From positions 372,001-436,000 of the forward strand of contig JADJLZ010000002.1 in assembly GCA_016709875.1 (NCBI GenBank): a DNA stretch of 64,000 bases. Reading direction: 5' to 3'. How positions within the stretch are numbered: position 1 is the first letter of the stretch; each line of letters starts with the position of its first letter. The stretch is from Planctomycetota bacterium (lineage in GTDB: Bacteria; Planctomycetota; UBA1135; GCA-002686595). Positions 31,218 to 40,329 of this stretch are shown here, in pieces. The position numbers and the translations under genes are program-made. The notes under the pieces were generated by a model. It had not been told where the DNA came from. It searched no databases and worked only from the letters and a program-made list of their open reading frames with translations.

Positions 31218-31817
31218 TCAGCTCTCGTTGCCGAACTCGGGGTGTTTCTGAAGCAGGCGTTCTTTGAAGCGAGCGCGCGCGCGGAAGAGGCGCGATTCGA
31301 CCGTTCCGATGGAGATCCCGAGCAGGTCGGCGATGTCCTGGTAGGCCATGTCCTCGTACTCGCGCAGCACGAGCACCGTGCGGAAGATCTCGGGCAGGCC
31401 CTCGAGCACCTCCTGCGTGATGCGCGCGATCTCTTCGCGCTCGAGCGTCGCCGAGGGGCTCGGGCTCGCGGCGCTGGGCGCGGCCGGGACCGCTTCGAGG
31501 TCCTCGACCGCCTGCACCGGCGAGCGGCCGCGGCGCTTCAGGCTGTCGAGGATCGTGTTGACCGCGATCCGGTACAGCCAGGTGTAGAAGGACGATTGGC
31601 GCTGGAACGAGGCGAGGCGGCGGAAGGCCTTCAGGAAGGTCTCCTGCGCCAGGTCCTCGATCTCGACCGGGTTGCGCGTGTAGTGGCGGATCAGGTTGAA
31701 GATGCGCTGCTCGTAGCGCTCGACGAGCAACTGGAACGACGCCTGGCTGCCGCCGAGGACTTCGTCCACGAGGCAGGTGTCGTCGGGAGCTTCTCGTTCC
31801 ATGAGCCGCGGTTGCAT
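31218..31817 (-). CDS. ECF RNA polymerase sigma factor (RpoE-like)
   Basis: 199-aa ECF sigma factor. Region 2 is FQLLVERYEQRIFNLIRHYT with IEDLAQETFLKAFRRL and WLYRIAVNTILDSLKRR. Region 4 has LPEIFRTVLVLREYEDMAYQ and the helix-turn-helix IADLLGISIGTVESRLFRAR. This is much closer to RpoE than the factor at 14835. The start may be 31817 or the internal Met at 31802. It is followed by its zinc anti-sigma factor. Confidence 0.93.
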   Translation of the reverse strand: MQPRLMEREAPDDTCLVDEVLGGSQASFQLLVERYEQRIFNLIRHYTRNPVEIEDLAQETFLKAFRRLASFQRQSSFYTWLYRIAVNTILDSLKRRGRSPVQAVEDLEAVPAAPSAASPSPSATLEREEIARITQEVLEGLPEIFRTVLVLREYEDMAYQDIADLLGISIGTVESRLFRARARFKERLLQKHPEFGNES

Positions 31818-31846
31818 GCCGGTCCAGGGACGCCCCGGACGGCTCG

Positions 31847-33112
31847 CTATTCCCGGCCCTCCGGCAGGCTCGAGCCGCGGTCGAAATCGCCCAGGCGGTG
31901 CCCAAGCTTGTCGCGCTTCGTACGCAAGTACCTGATATTAGACGAGTTAGGAGGCGTCGAGAGCGGCAGCTGGTCGACCACCTCCAGACCGTAGCCGTGC
32001 AGGCCGGCGATCTTCTTGGGGTTGTTCGTGAGCAGCGTCATCCTCCGCACGCCCAGGTAGTGGAGGATCTGAGCGCCCAAACCGTACTCGCGCAGGTCGG
32101 CCGGGAAGCCCAGGCGCTCGTTGGCCTCGACGGTGTCCAGACCGGTGTCCTGCAGCCGGTAGGCCTTGAGCTTGTTCTCCAGCCCGATGCCGCGGCCCTC
32201 CTGGCGCATGTAGACCAGCACGGCGCGCGGCTGCTTGCCCAGGATCTCGAGCGCCTTCTCCAGCTGCAGGCCGCAGTCGCAGCGCAGCGAGTGGAAGACG
32301 TCGCCGGTCAGGCACTCGGAGTGCACGCGCACGAAGACCGTCTCGTCGAGGGGCGGTCGCAGGCCGTCGAGGCCCGGCTCGGGCATGCCCAGGCTGAGTG
32401 CGACGTGCTCACGCCCGTCGATCTTCGAGCGGAACATGTGCGTCAGGAAGGTCCCAAAGCGCGTCGGCATAGGCACGTCGAGCTCGAGCGGCTCGATCAG
32501 GCGCTCATTGGTCCGGCGCCAGGCGATCAGGCTCTCGATCGTGCAGATCTTGAGCCCGTGGCGCTGCGCGAAGATCTCGAGGTCGGGCATGCGCGCCATC
32601 GTGCCGTCGTCGCGCATGATCTCGCAGATCACCCCCGCCGGGCGCGAGCCCGCCAGGCGCGCCAGGTCGACGATGCCCTCGGTCTGGCCGCCGCGGACGA
32701 GCACACCGCCCTCGCGGGCGCGCAGCGGGAACACGTGGCCGGGCCGGGCGAGGTCGTTCGGGCGGGCCTCGGCGCGGCAGGCGACGCGGATCGTGTGCGC
32801 GCGGTCGCGGGCGCTGATCCCGGTCGTGACGCCGTGCGCCGCCTCGATCGAGACCGTGAAACCCGTCCCCATCTTGCTCGTGTTGAGCGGCGTCTGCGGG
32901 CCGAGCTCGAGCGCGTCGCACAGCTCCGGCGCGAGCGGCATGCACACCAGGCCGCGGCCCTCGCGCGCCATGAAGTTGATCGCCTCGGGTGTCACGTACT
33001 CGGCCAGCATCGCGAGGTCGCCCTCGTTCTCGCGGCCGGGGTCGTCGACCAGGATGATCATCCGGCCGGCCTGCAGCTCGGCCAGAACTTCGGGGATCGT
33101 GGCGATCGTCAT
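31847..33112 (-). CDS. ribBA: bifunctional 3,4-DHBP synthase / GTP cyclohydrolase II
   Basis: Supplies both precursors for riboflavin: DHBP from ribulose 5-phosphate, and the pyrimidine from GTP. The 421-aa protein has the RibB domain first, with DDPGRENEGDL at 23-33 and the segment TGFTVSIEAAHGVTTGISARD. RibA follows, with the zinc cysteines in SECLTGDVFHSLRCDCG, then MRQEGRGIGLENKLKAY. ATG 33110-33112 is the start that gives the standard N-terminus. The 77 bp to the divergent gene is too short for a full FMN riboswitch. Confidence 0.97.
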   Translation of the reverse strand: MTIATIPEVLAELQAGRMIILVDDPGRENEGDLAMLAEYVTPEAINFMAREGRGLVCMPLAPELCDALELGPQTPLNTSKMGTGFTVSIEAAHGVTTGISARDRAHTIRVACRAEARPNDLARPGHVFPLRAREGGVLVRGGQTEGIVDLARLAGSRPAGVICEIMRDDGTMARMPDLEIFAQRHGLKICTIESLIAWRRTNERLIEPLELDVPMPTRFGTFLTHMFRSKIDGREHVALSLGMPEPGLDGLRPPLDETVFVRVHSECLTGDVFHSLRCDCGLQLEKALEILGKQPRAVLVYMRQEGRGIGLENKLKAYRLQDTGLDTVEANERLGFPADLREYGLGAQILHYLGVRRMTLLTNNPKKIAGLHGYGLEVVDQLPLSTPPNSSNIRYLRTKRDKLGHRLGDFDRGSSLPEGRE

Positions 33113-33189
33113 GGGTGGGCTCAGGGCCCCTGAAACGGGGCTCGCCGAGCGTTTCATGGTAAGAAGGCAGCCCCATCCCAGCCACTGCC

Positions 33190-35199
33190 ATGAGCCGGAC
33201 CCGCATCGTCACCCTCACCCTCGCGCTCGCCCTCTGCACCCCCGCCTGCAGGAACCTGGATGGGCTGCGCCCGCCGCTCCCCGCGGGACGGCAGAATGCG
33301 CTCCCGCCGACCCCGGTCGAGCCCGCGCCGGCGCAGGACCCGATCTCGTCGATCCTGCGCTACGAGGCCGCGCGCAGCGATGGCCAGGGCTTCCTCCAGT
33401 TCCAGCTCGCCCGCGGCGACGAGGCCGCGCGCGTCCGCGCCGCCACGGCACTCGGCCGGATGCCTTTCCCCGAGCAGGGCGCGAGCGTCTCGAGGGCTCT
33501 CGAGAGCGGCCTGGACGACATCCGCCCGCGCGTGCGGGCAGCCACGGCCTTCGCGCTCGGCCTGCGCGCGGACCCAGCGACCGCGGCGGCGCTCGCCGAA
33601 CGGCTCGCGGGCGCGGAGCCTGAGGTCGAGGTTCGCGCGCGCCTGGTCGAAGCCGCGAGCCGCATCGACGCCCCGAGCCTGTGGAGCGCCGTGATCGGCG
33701 CGCTCTCGGACGAGCACGCGGCTGTGCGCGAAGAAGCCGCGCTCGGCATCGCGCGCTGGAAGACCGACACCCAGGACGCCCCGGCGGCCGACGCGGCGCT
33801 GCTCGCGACCGCCGGCCCGGGCACGGCAGCGGGCAAGGACCCCGAACTGCGCTGGCGTGTGCTCTTCGCGCTCGCCCGCCGCAAGTGCGCGGCCGCGCGC
33901 GGAGTGTTCGTCGAGGCGCTCGCCGATCGCGACCCGCGCGCGCGCACCTACGCCGCGCAGGGCCTCGCGGCGATCCCGCTCGACGACGCGGCGTTGGCAG
34001 CGATCACGGGCGCGCTCGGCGACCACGACGCACGCGTGGTGTGCGAGCTCCTGCGCGCCCTCGGCGAGCATCCGCTCCCCGCCGCACTCGAGCCGCTGCT
34101 GCGCCTGGCCGGGCACCCGAGCGCGCACGTGCGGCGCTGCCTCTTCGAGGCGCTCGGCCATTTCCGCGACTACCGCACGGCGCAGGAGCGCGAGCAGGCC
34201 GTCGCGGCGCTCGAGCAGGCGCGCAACGATCCCTCGGTCAACGTGCGCGCCGCGGCGATCGTCGCGGGCGCGAAGCTCCTCGGCGATGCGGCCGCGGCCG
34301 GGCTCGAGCAGCGCCGCGCGGACAAGGATCCGAACCTGCGCCTGGCTGCAGCGGCCGGCTTTGCTGAGCTCTCGGATGCGCTCGCCGTGCCGGCGCTCGT
34401 CGCACTCTCGCGCGACCCTGACCTGCGCGTCGCGGGCGCGGCGATCGAGGGCCTAGCCAAGCACCTCGGCGATGCGTCGCGCGCGCGCCTGCACGAGGTC
34501 CTCGAGGGCGGCGACAACGGCCTGGCGCTGGCCGCGGTCGAGTCGCTGCGCAACGCGCCGCTCGAATCCGATCTCGATTCCATGGAGGCCTGCTGGAAGC
34601 GCGCGAGCGGCGACATCTCGAGCGAGCTCAAGGCCGGCCTCTCCAGGAACGCCGCGAAGATCTCGGGCGAGCGCGCCGCGAAATTTGCCGCCCTGAAGGA
34701 GGCGCCACGCCGGCGCACGCACGTCGGCGAACTCGAGCACTACGACGCGAACCCGCGCGTCGAGGTCGCGACCACGCGCGGGACGATGGTCTTCGAGCTC
34801 TTCCCCGAAGAGACGCCACTGCACGTGCACAACTTCCTCGAGCTCGCGCGGCGCGGCTACTACGAGGGCACGCTCTTCCACCGCGTCGTGCCCGATTTCG
34901 TGATCCAGGGCGGCGACTATCGCGGCGACGGCAACGGGGGGAAGACCTGGGACGGCGATCTGCTGCCCGGCGAATTCACCCCACGGAAATTCGTGCGCGG
35001 ATCGCTGGGCATGCCGCGCAACGAGGACCCCGACAGCGGCGGCAGCCAGATCTTCGTCACGCACCGCGAGACGCCCCACCTCGACGGCCGCTACACGCTC
35101 TTCGGCCAGCTCCTCTCGGGCGAGGACGTGCTCGACGCGATCGAGGTCGGCGACCGGATCCTCTCGGTCCGCGTGCAGCCCGGCCGGGGCAGCCGCTAG
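33190..35199 (+). CDS. HEAT-repeat lipoprotein with C-terminal cyclophilin domain
   Basis: 669-aa predicted lipoprotein (lipobox LCTPAC near residue 20). Residues about 50-470 are a run of HEAT-type helical repeats rich in ARVRAATALG-like units. Residues about 521-669 are a cyclophilin peptidyl-prolyl isomerase with FHRVVPDFVIQGGD (catalytic Arg near 565), GSQIFVT and DGRYTLFG. The combined layout suggests an envelope chaperone with a docking surface. The domain combination is uncommon, though not unique in planctomycetes as far as I recall. It is transcribed divergently from ribBA. Confidence 0.9.
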   Translation: MSRTRIVTLTLALALCTPACRNLDGLRPPLPAGRQNALPPTPVEPAPAQDPISSILRYEAARSDGQGFLQFQLARGDEAARVRAATALGRMPFPEQGASVSRALESGLDDIRPRVRAATAFALGLRADPATAAALAERLAGAEPEVEVRARLVEAASRIDAPSLWSAVIGALSDEHAAVREEAALGIARWKTDTQDAPAADAALLATAGPGTAAGKDPELRWRVLFALARRKCAAARGVFVEALADRDPRARTYAAQGLAAIPLDDAALAAITGALGDHDARVVCELLRALGEHPLPAALEPLLRLAGHPSAHVRRCLFEALGHFRDYRTAQEREQAVAALEQARNDPSVNVRAAAIVAGAKLLGDAAAAGLEQRRADKDPNLRLAAAAGFAELSDALAVPALVALSRDPDLRVAGAAIEGLAKHLGDASRARLHEVLEGGDNGLALAAVESLRNAPLESDLDSMEACWKRASGDISSELKAGLSRNAAKISGERAAKFAALKEAPRRRTHVGELEHYDANPRVEVATTRGTMVFELFPEETPLHVHNFLELARRGYYEGTLFHRVVPDFVIQGGDYRGDGNGGKTWDGDLLPGEFTPRKFVRGSLGMPRNEDPDSGGSQIFVTHRETPHLDGRYTLFGQLLSGEDVLDAIEVGDRILSVRVQPGRGSR

Positions 35200-35302
35200 A
35201 CGCCCAGGGAATCCGCACTTCGGCTCAGTTGCCGCGGCGGGCTGTCCGAAAACGAGCGTGGAACGAGGGGCCCGCCCCGGGCGCCGCGAACCGTCCACAC
35301 CG

Positions 35303-36505
35303 ATGCATCGCTTCTGGGTCTTGTTCGCGGTCGGAATCATCACGTGCAGCGCGGCTGTCACGCTGCACGACATGCATTCGCGCGTCGAACGCCTCGAGCA
35401 GACGCCGCGCGCCGATCCCGAGCAGGTTGCGCGTCTGCGCGCGAGCCTCGACAACACGCAGAAGGCCGTCCAGCAGGCGCTCGATTCGATCACGCAGCTG
35501 CGCCAGGAGGGCGAACGCACGCGCGAGATGCGCGAGCAGCTCGCTGCGCTCGAGCGCGACCTGCAGAACGCCTCCGGCGAGCTCGACGTACAGCGCTGCA
35601 AGCTCGAGGAGTGGGAGACCGACCAGCCGCGCGAGGTCGAATCGCTCGTCTCGACGCACGTCGAAGAACTGCGCAGCGGCCTTGACCAGCGCTGGACCGA
35701 GCTCTCCGCCGTCGCGGAACACGCGCTGGGCGTTGCGCAGGGCGCGCGCACCGAGATCGAGCAGGGCCTCGCGCGCGACGAGGAGCGCATGTGGCGCGAG
35801 CTCGTCGGCCCCGTCGTGCAGCTCGCCGGCGACGAGACAGTCGGCAGCGGCGTGCTGCTCGCCTCCGAACCGCTGCCCGAGAAGCAGGGCTGGCGCACCT
35901 ACGTCGTGACCGCCTGGCACGTCGTGCGCGACATCGAGAAGGACCCCGAGCACCCGAGCACGCCGGTCCCCGTCGCGATCTACGCGCCCGACCGCAGCAT
36001 CCAGAACGAGACCGCGCACGTCGTGCGCTTCGACCCCGCTCTCGACGCGGCGCTGCTCGAGCTCGACAGCCGTGCCAGGGTCGAGTGCGGCGCAACGCTC
36101 GCCACGCGCGAGCGGCTGCATAGCGCGCGTATCTTCGACCAGATCTACGCCGTCGGCTGCCCGCTCGGCAACGACCCGATCCCGACCTTCGGCGAGATCG
36201 CCGACACCGACCACATCGTCGACGGCGCGCGCTACTGGATGATCAGCGCACCGACCTACATCGGCAACTCCGGCGGCGGGATCTTCGATGCCAAGACGCA
36301 CGAGCTGATGGGCATCTTCTCGAAGATCTACACGCACGGCACGCTGCGGCCGACCGTCGTGCCGCACATGGGCCTCGTTGTCTCGATCGAGACCATGTAC
36401 GACTGGCTCGACGAGGTGCACTACGCGGGTCTGGCGCCGGCGAAGCCGGTCGCGCCGGAAGTGCACGCGCAGCCCGCGACGGCGAACGCCGCTGCGGTGA
36501 AGTGA
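35303..36505 (+). CDS. membrane-anchored coiled-coil trypsin-like serine protease
   Basis: 400-aa protein. An N-terminal hydrophobic anchor (residues 4-20) is followed by a long coiled-coil to about residue 165, then a chymotrypsin-fold protease. The triad is visible: H206 in TAWHVV, D248 in LDAALLEL, S323 in GNSGGGIFD. No PDZ domain follows, so it is a short HtrA-like or DegP-unrelated enzyme. Its role is probably envelope protein quality control. ATG 35303 is chosen because the anchor starts there. The gene follows the cyclophilin lipoprotein by 103 bp. Confidence 0.87.
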   Translation: MHRFWVLFAVGIITCSAAVTLHDMHSRVERLEQTPRADPEQVARLRASLDNTQKAVQQALDSITQLRQEGERTREMREQLAALERDLQNASGELDVQRCKLEEWETDQPREVESLVSTHVEELRSGLDQRWTELSAVAEHALGVAQGARTEIEQGLARDEERMWRELVGPVVQLAGDETVGSGVLLASEPLPEKQGWRTYVVTAWHVVRDIEKDPEHPSTPVPVAIYAPDRSIQNETAHVVRFDPALDAALLELDSRARVECGATLATRERLHSARIFDQIYAVGCPLGNDPIPTFGEIADTDHIVDGARYWMISAPTYIGNSGGGIFDAKTHELMGIFSKIYTHGTLRPTVVPHMGLVVSIETMYDWLDEVHYAGLAPAKPVAPEVHAQPATANAAAVK

Positions 36506-36518
36506 GCGGCGCGTCGGC

Positions 36519-38111
36519 CTAGTGCCGGAAGTGCCGCACGCCGCTGAACACCATCGCGGCGCCCTGCTTGTCACAGGCGGCGATGACTTCCGCATCGCGC
36601 ACCGAGCCGCCCGGCTGCAGGATCGCGGTCACGCCGGCCTCGAGCGCGAGCTCCACGCCGTCGGCAAAGGGGAAGAACGCGTCCGAGCCGAGCACGGCGC
36701 CCTTGGCTTCCGCGCCGGCCTTCTGCACCGCGAGGCGCACCGAGTCGACACGGCTCATCTGGCCCGCGCCCACGCCGAGCACGCGCGTGCCCTTCGTGAG
36801 CACGATCGCGTTCGACTTGACGTGCTTGGCGACCTTGTTCGCGAAGTCCAGGCCCGCGAGCTCCGCGCGCGTCGGTGCACGCGCGGTCATCACCTTGGCC
36901 TGCGTCACGTCGGCCGCGGCGAGGTCGCGACCCTGCAAGAGAAAGCCGCCGACGAGCTTCTTGAGCTCGAAGTCACGCTCGTCGCGCGCGGCGCTCTTGA
37001 ACTCGCCCACCTCGAGCAGACGCACGTTCTTGCCCCACTTGGGCTTCTCGGTCAGCAATTTGAGCGCATCCGCGTCGAAGGAGGGCGCGGCGATGGCCTC
37101 GACGAAGCGGTTTCCCGAGACGAGGAATTCCGCGCTCGCGAGATCGACCGGGCGCGTGAACGCGAGCACGCTGCCGAAGGCCGAGACCGGGTCGCCGGCC
37201 CAGGCGAGCTCGAGCGCGGCGGCGCTCGTGTCGCCCGCGGCGGCGCCGCAGGGGTTGTTGTGCTTGATCACGGCCACGAAGGGCGCGTCGAACTCCTTCG
37301 CCAGCGCGAGGGCCGAGTCGAGGTCCACGAGGTTGTTGTAGGAGAGCGTCTTGCCGTTCAGCACCTTTGCGCCGGCGATGCAGGGCTCCTGCGTTCCTCC
37401 CGTGCGGTACAAGGCCGCGGTCTGGTGCGGGTTCTCGCCGTAGCGCAGTTCGTCGACCTTCACGCCGGCGAGCGAGAAGCTCGGCGGGTAGGCGCTCTGC
37501 GTCTTGCCATCGCGCTTCTCGGCCTCGAACATCCAGCGCGCGATCGCGGCGTCGTAGCGCGCGGTCAATCCGAAGGCCTTGGCGGCGAGCTCGCGCTTCA
37601 GGTCGAGGCCCAGCACCCCGCTGTTGCGCTGCAGCTCCTCGAGCACGCGGCCGTAGTCGGCCGGGTCGGTGACGATGCCCACATAGAGGTGGTTCTTCGC
37701 GGCCGAGCGCACCATCGAGGGCCCGCCGATGTCGATCTGCTCGATCGCTTCCTCGCGCGTGATGCCGCTCTTCTGGACGGTGGCTTCGAAGGGGTACAGG
37801 TTGACCACCACGAGATCGATCGGCGCGATCTGGTGCGCCCGCATCGCCGCCGCATGTTTGGCGTCGTCGCGCAGCGCGAGGATGCCGCCATGCACCTTGG
37901 GGTGCAGCGTCTTCACGCGCCCGTCCATCATCTCGGGGAAGCCCGTGTAGTCGGAGACCTCGCGCACCGCGATGCCCGCCTTGCGCAGCGCGGCGAAGGT
38001 GCCGCCGGTCGAGAGCAGCTCGACCCCCATCTGCGCGAGGGCGCCCGCGAAGGCTTCGATGCCGGACTTGTCGGAGACGCTGACGAGGGCGCGCTGGATG
38101 CGTTGAGACAT
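36519..38111 (-). CDS. purH: bifunctional AICAR transformylase / IMP cyclohydrolase
   Basis: Last two steps of IMP synthesis: formylation of AICAR and ring closure. The 530-aa length is normal. The N-terminal IMP cyclohydrolase domain (MGS fold) has ALVSVSDKSG and DGRVKTLHPKVHGGIL. The transformylase domain has RYGENPHQTAALYR and the catalytic KHNNPCGAA. The C-terminus contains SDAFFPFADGVE and QPGGSVRD. The start MSQRIQ at 38109-38111 fits homologues. It is convergent with the protease gene, 13 bp apart. Confidence 0.97.
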   Translation of the reverse strand: MSQRIQRALVSVSDKSGIEAFAGALAQMGVELLSTGGTFAALRKAGIAVREVSDYTGFPEMMDGRVKTLHPKVHGGILALRDDAKHAAAMRAHQIAPIDLVVVNLYPFEATVQKSGITREEAIEQIDIGGPSMVRSAAKNHLYVGIVTDPADYGRVLEELQRNSGVLGLDLKRELAAKAFGLTARYDAAIARWMFEAEKRDGKTQSAYPPSFSLAGVKVDELRYGENPHQTAALYRTGGTQEPCIAGAKVLNGKTLSYNNLVDLDSALALAKEFDAPFVAVIKHNNPCGAAAGDTSAAALELAWAGDPVSAFGSVLAFTRPVDLASAEFLVSGNRFVEAIAAPSFDADALKLLTEKPKWGKNVRLLEVGEFKSAARDERDFELKKLVGGFLLQGRDLAAADVTQAKVMTARAPTRAELAGLDFANKVAKHVKSNAIVLTKGTRVLGVGAGQMSRVDSVRLAVQKAGAEAKGAVLGSDAFFPFADGVELALEAGVTAILQPGGSVRDAEVIAACDKQGAAMVFSGVRHFRH

Positions 38112-38169
38112 GCTGGGGTTCCCTGGAAAACCGCAGTCTAGCGCAGCGCGCGCGCCCGACAATACGCGC

Positions 38170-38568
38170 TCAGGTCCCCGCGCCGAGGCGCTGCAGGGTC
38201 TGCACGAACTGCTTGGGCTCTACGACGCCCGAGCTGCCCGCGAGAAAGCCGCCGTCGGAATCGGTGAAGAGCACGAAGGGCAGCATCTCCGCGTCCTCGA
38301 GCTGGGCGGCGAGCTCGAGCACCTCGGGTTCGCACTCGTCCGCGTCGGCGGCGAGCGCGACGAAGTGCCGCTTCAGGATCGGCCCGACGTCGGGCCGCGG
38401 AACGACGCCCTGCACGAACGAGCGGCACTGGCTGCAGAGCTCGCGCCCGAGCTCGATGAAGATCATGCGCCCCGTGGCGCGTGCTTCGGCCTTCGCCTCC
38501 TCGAAGCTGCGGTGCCAGCTGAGGGTCCCCCGGTCGTCGAAATGCGGATGCGGCTGCACTGAATTCAT
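38170..38568 (-). CDS. thioredoxin-like protein
   Basis: 132-aa thioredoxin-fold protein without an export signal. The redox pair is C45 and C48 in ELCSQC, preceded by RMIFIELG, the usual strand before the active site. The later PFVLFTDSDG corresponds to the cis-Pro loop. The W-C-x-x-C of classical thioredoxin is absent, as in the DsbD-gamma-type and thioredoxin_7 proteins. It is 58 bp upstream of purH; a functional link is not evident. Confidence 0.8.
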   Translation of the reverse strand: MNSVQPHPHFDDRGTLSWHRSFEEAKAEARATGRMIFIELGRELCSQCRSFVQGVVPRPDVGPILKRHFVALAADADECEPEVLELAAQLEDAEMLPFVLFTDSDGGFLAGSSGVVEPKQFVQTLQRLGAGT

Positions 38569-38713
38569 GGCCCGTGCGCCAGGACGCCGCGCGGGAAGTC
38601 TTTTCCCGGGTGGGCGCGCGAGCGGCACTCCCCTGTTGGACCATGCGGCGCGGCTCAAGGCAACGGGGTGGATGCGGCGAAGAACACGCTGAACCCTCGA
38701 GTCCGACCCCGCT

Positions 38714-40225
38714 GTGCGCGCCCGTCTCCTCCTCTCGCTTGCGAGTGCCCTGGCCCTCGTAAGCCTCCCCGCCTGCTTCCTCTTCCACGGGGGGAAGGAG
38801 GCGAACATCCTGCTCGTCGTCGTCGAGAGCCTGCGCTACGACGCGATCAGCAACGCGAGCGGAGCCGCCCGGACCCCCAACCTGCACGCGCTCGTCGCCG
38901 ACGGCACGGCGTTCCGCAGCTGCTTCAGCCACTCGCCCTCCACACAGCCGGCCCTCGCTTCGCTGCTCTCCTCGCGCCTGCCGCACGAGCACGGCCTGAT
39001 GCACAACGGCGACGAGCTCAGTGAGGGCGTGGCGCTGCTCCCCGAGTGGCTCGGAAAGCGCGGCTACCAGACCTTCGCGGCCTTCGGGCTCGCGAGCAGC
39101 GCGCCCGCGCGCCGCGGCCACGGCCTCGACCGCGGCTTCGGAAGGGTCGTGACCTTCCCCCACGAGCTCGCCGACGCGAGCGACGTGCTCGACAGCTTCG
39201 ACGCATTCCTCGACGGCGCGGTGAAGAAGAGGCCCTGGTTCGGGATGCTGCAGTTCACGGAGACGCGCCAGCCCTTCGACGCGGGCGAGGATGACCGCGT
39301 CGAGGCCTCGGTGATCCGCGATGGCGAAGAGCCGGAGACGATCTCGATCGGCGACAGCTGCTTCTGGGAGCGCACGGCCTCGCTGCCCCCCGGCCGCACG
39401 CGCTTCACGATCCACGGCGATGTGCCCATGCGCATCCTGCGCTTTGGCGCCAAGTCCGGAGCGCGCCAGCTGCACGTCGTCTTCGAGCGCGGCGCGGCGA
39501 TCGAGCCCGGCAAGGACTTCGTGATCTCGGTCGAGAACCCCGACGCGGATCCGCTCACCTGCGAGCTCGAAGGCTGGTTCCACGACGCGCCCTCGCTGGC
39601 GGCGAGCCGCAAGCGCTACCGGCATGAGATCGAAGCGGTGGACGACGCCATCGGACGCCTCGTGGAGGATTTGAAGGCGCGCGGCATCTACGAGCAGACG
39701 GTGATCGTGCTCACCTCCGACCACGGGCTCGCGCTGGGCGAGCACGACGCGCTCGGCCGGGGCGACGCGCTCTTCGACGAGTTCCTGCACGTCCCGCTCC
39801 TGATCAAGCCGCTGAAGGACGACTCGCGCGCACCCGAACTCGCGCTCTCGGTTTCCGACGTGACGCGCCTCGCGGACGTCGTGCCCACGCTGCTCGACCT
39901 CTCCGACGTCAGCCCCATGCCGGGCGCGGGCGGCGGCACGCTGCTCGAGCACCGCCGGCGCGAATTGATCGCGGAGACGCACACCGGCGAGAGCGCAGGC
40001 TCCGTGTTCGCGTTGCGCGACGAGCGCTTCAAGCTGCTGCTCGGCTCGCAGACCAACCGCTTCTCGATGTACGACCTGCGCAGCGACACGCTCGAGCAAG
40101 AGGACGTCTTCCCGCTGCAGGGCCAGAACAAGCCCGAATGGCAGCGACGCCTGGGCGCGCTCGTCGGCGGCGTCCACGCGCCCAGGCCGCACCCCGACAC
40201 GCGTTTCGAGGCGCTGGGGTACTGA
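38714..40225 (+). CDS. sulfatase/alkaline-phosphatase superfamily lipoprotein, non-FGly
   Basis: 503-aa predicted lipoprotein beginning at GTG (lipobox LPAC at residues 18-21). The sulfatase fold is evident: NILLVVVESLR at 31-41, the HGL after the active-site segment, and TSDHGLALGEHD. The formylglycine signature C/S-x-P-S-R is missing: Thr77 occupies the position of the modified Cys in STQPALASLL. The first metal ligand Asp is Glu38. Thr nucleophiles occur in phosphoglycerol transferases of the same superfamily, so this is more likely a phosphotransferase or phosphodiesterase than a sulfatase. An insertion at about 160-300 has no clear identity. Confidence 0.8.
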   Translation: MRARLLLSLASALALVSLPACFLFHGGKEANILLVVVESLRYDAISNASGAARTPNLHALVADGTAFRSCFSHSPSTQPALASLLSSRLPHEHGLMHNGDELSEGVALLPEWLGKRGYQTFAAFGLASSAPARRGHGLDRGFGRVVTFPHELADASDVLDSFDAFLDGAVKKRPWFGMLQFTETRQPFDAGEDDRVEASVIRDGEEPETISIGDSCFWERTASLPPGRTRFTIHGDVPMRILRFGAKSGARQLHVVFERGAAIEPGKDFVISVENPDADPLTCELEGWFHDAPSLAASRKRYRHEIEAVDDAIGRLVEDLKARGIYEQTVIVLTSDHGLALGEHDALGRGDALFDEFLHVPLLIKPLKDDSRAPELALSVSDVTRLADVVPTLLDLSDVSPMPGAGGGTLLEHRRRELIAETHTGESAGSVFALRDERFKLLLGSQTNRFSMYDLRSDTLEQEDVFPLQGQNKPEWQRRLGALVGGVHAPRPHPDTRFEALGY

Positions 40226-40280
40226 GCGCGCGCGGCGCCGCGCGCCGCGGAGCTGCTGGAGGCCTCACTGCGCGCCGGAT

Positions 40281-40328
40281 CGTGCGCCCCCTCCCGTGAG
40301 CCTCGCCGTGCGCCCCGTCGTGCGCCCC
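40281..40328. repeat. three short direct repeats in a convergent gap
   Basis: CGTGCGCCCC occurs at 40281-40290, 40307-40316 and 40319-40328, between the ends of the sulfatase-like gene and prfB. Spacing is irregular. This may simply be low-complexity GC-rich DNA. Confidence 0.3.
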
Positions 40329-40329
40329 G

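Noticed and set aside
33113..33189. FMN riboswitch upstream of ribBA
   Set aside because: The gap is only 77 bp and lacks the recognisable conserved FMN aptamer segments.
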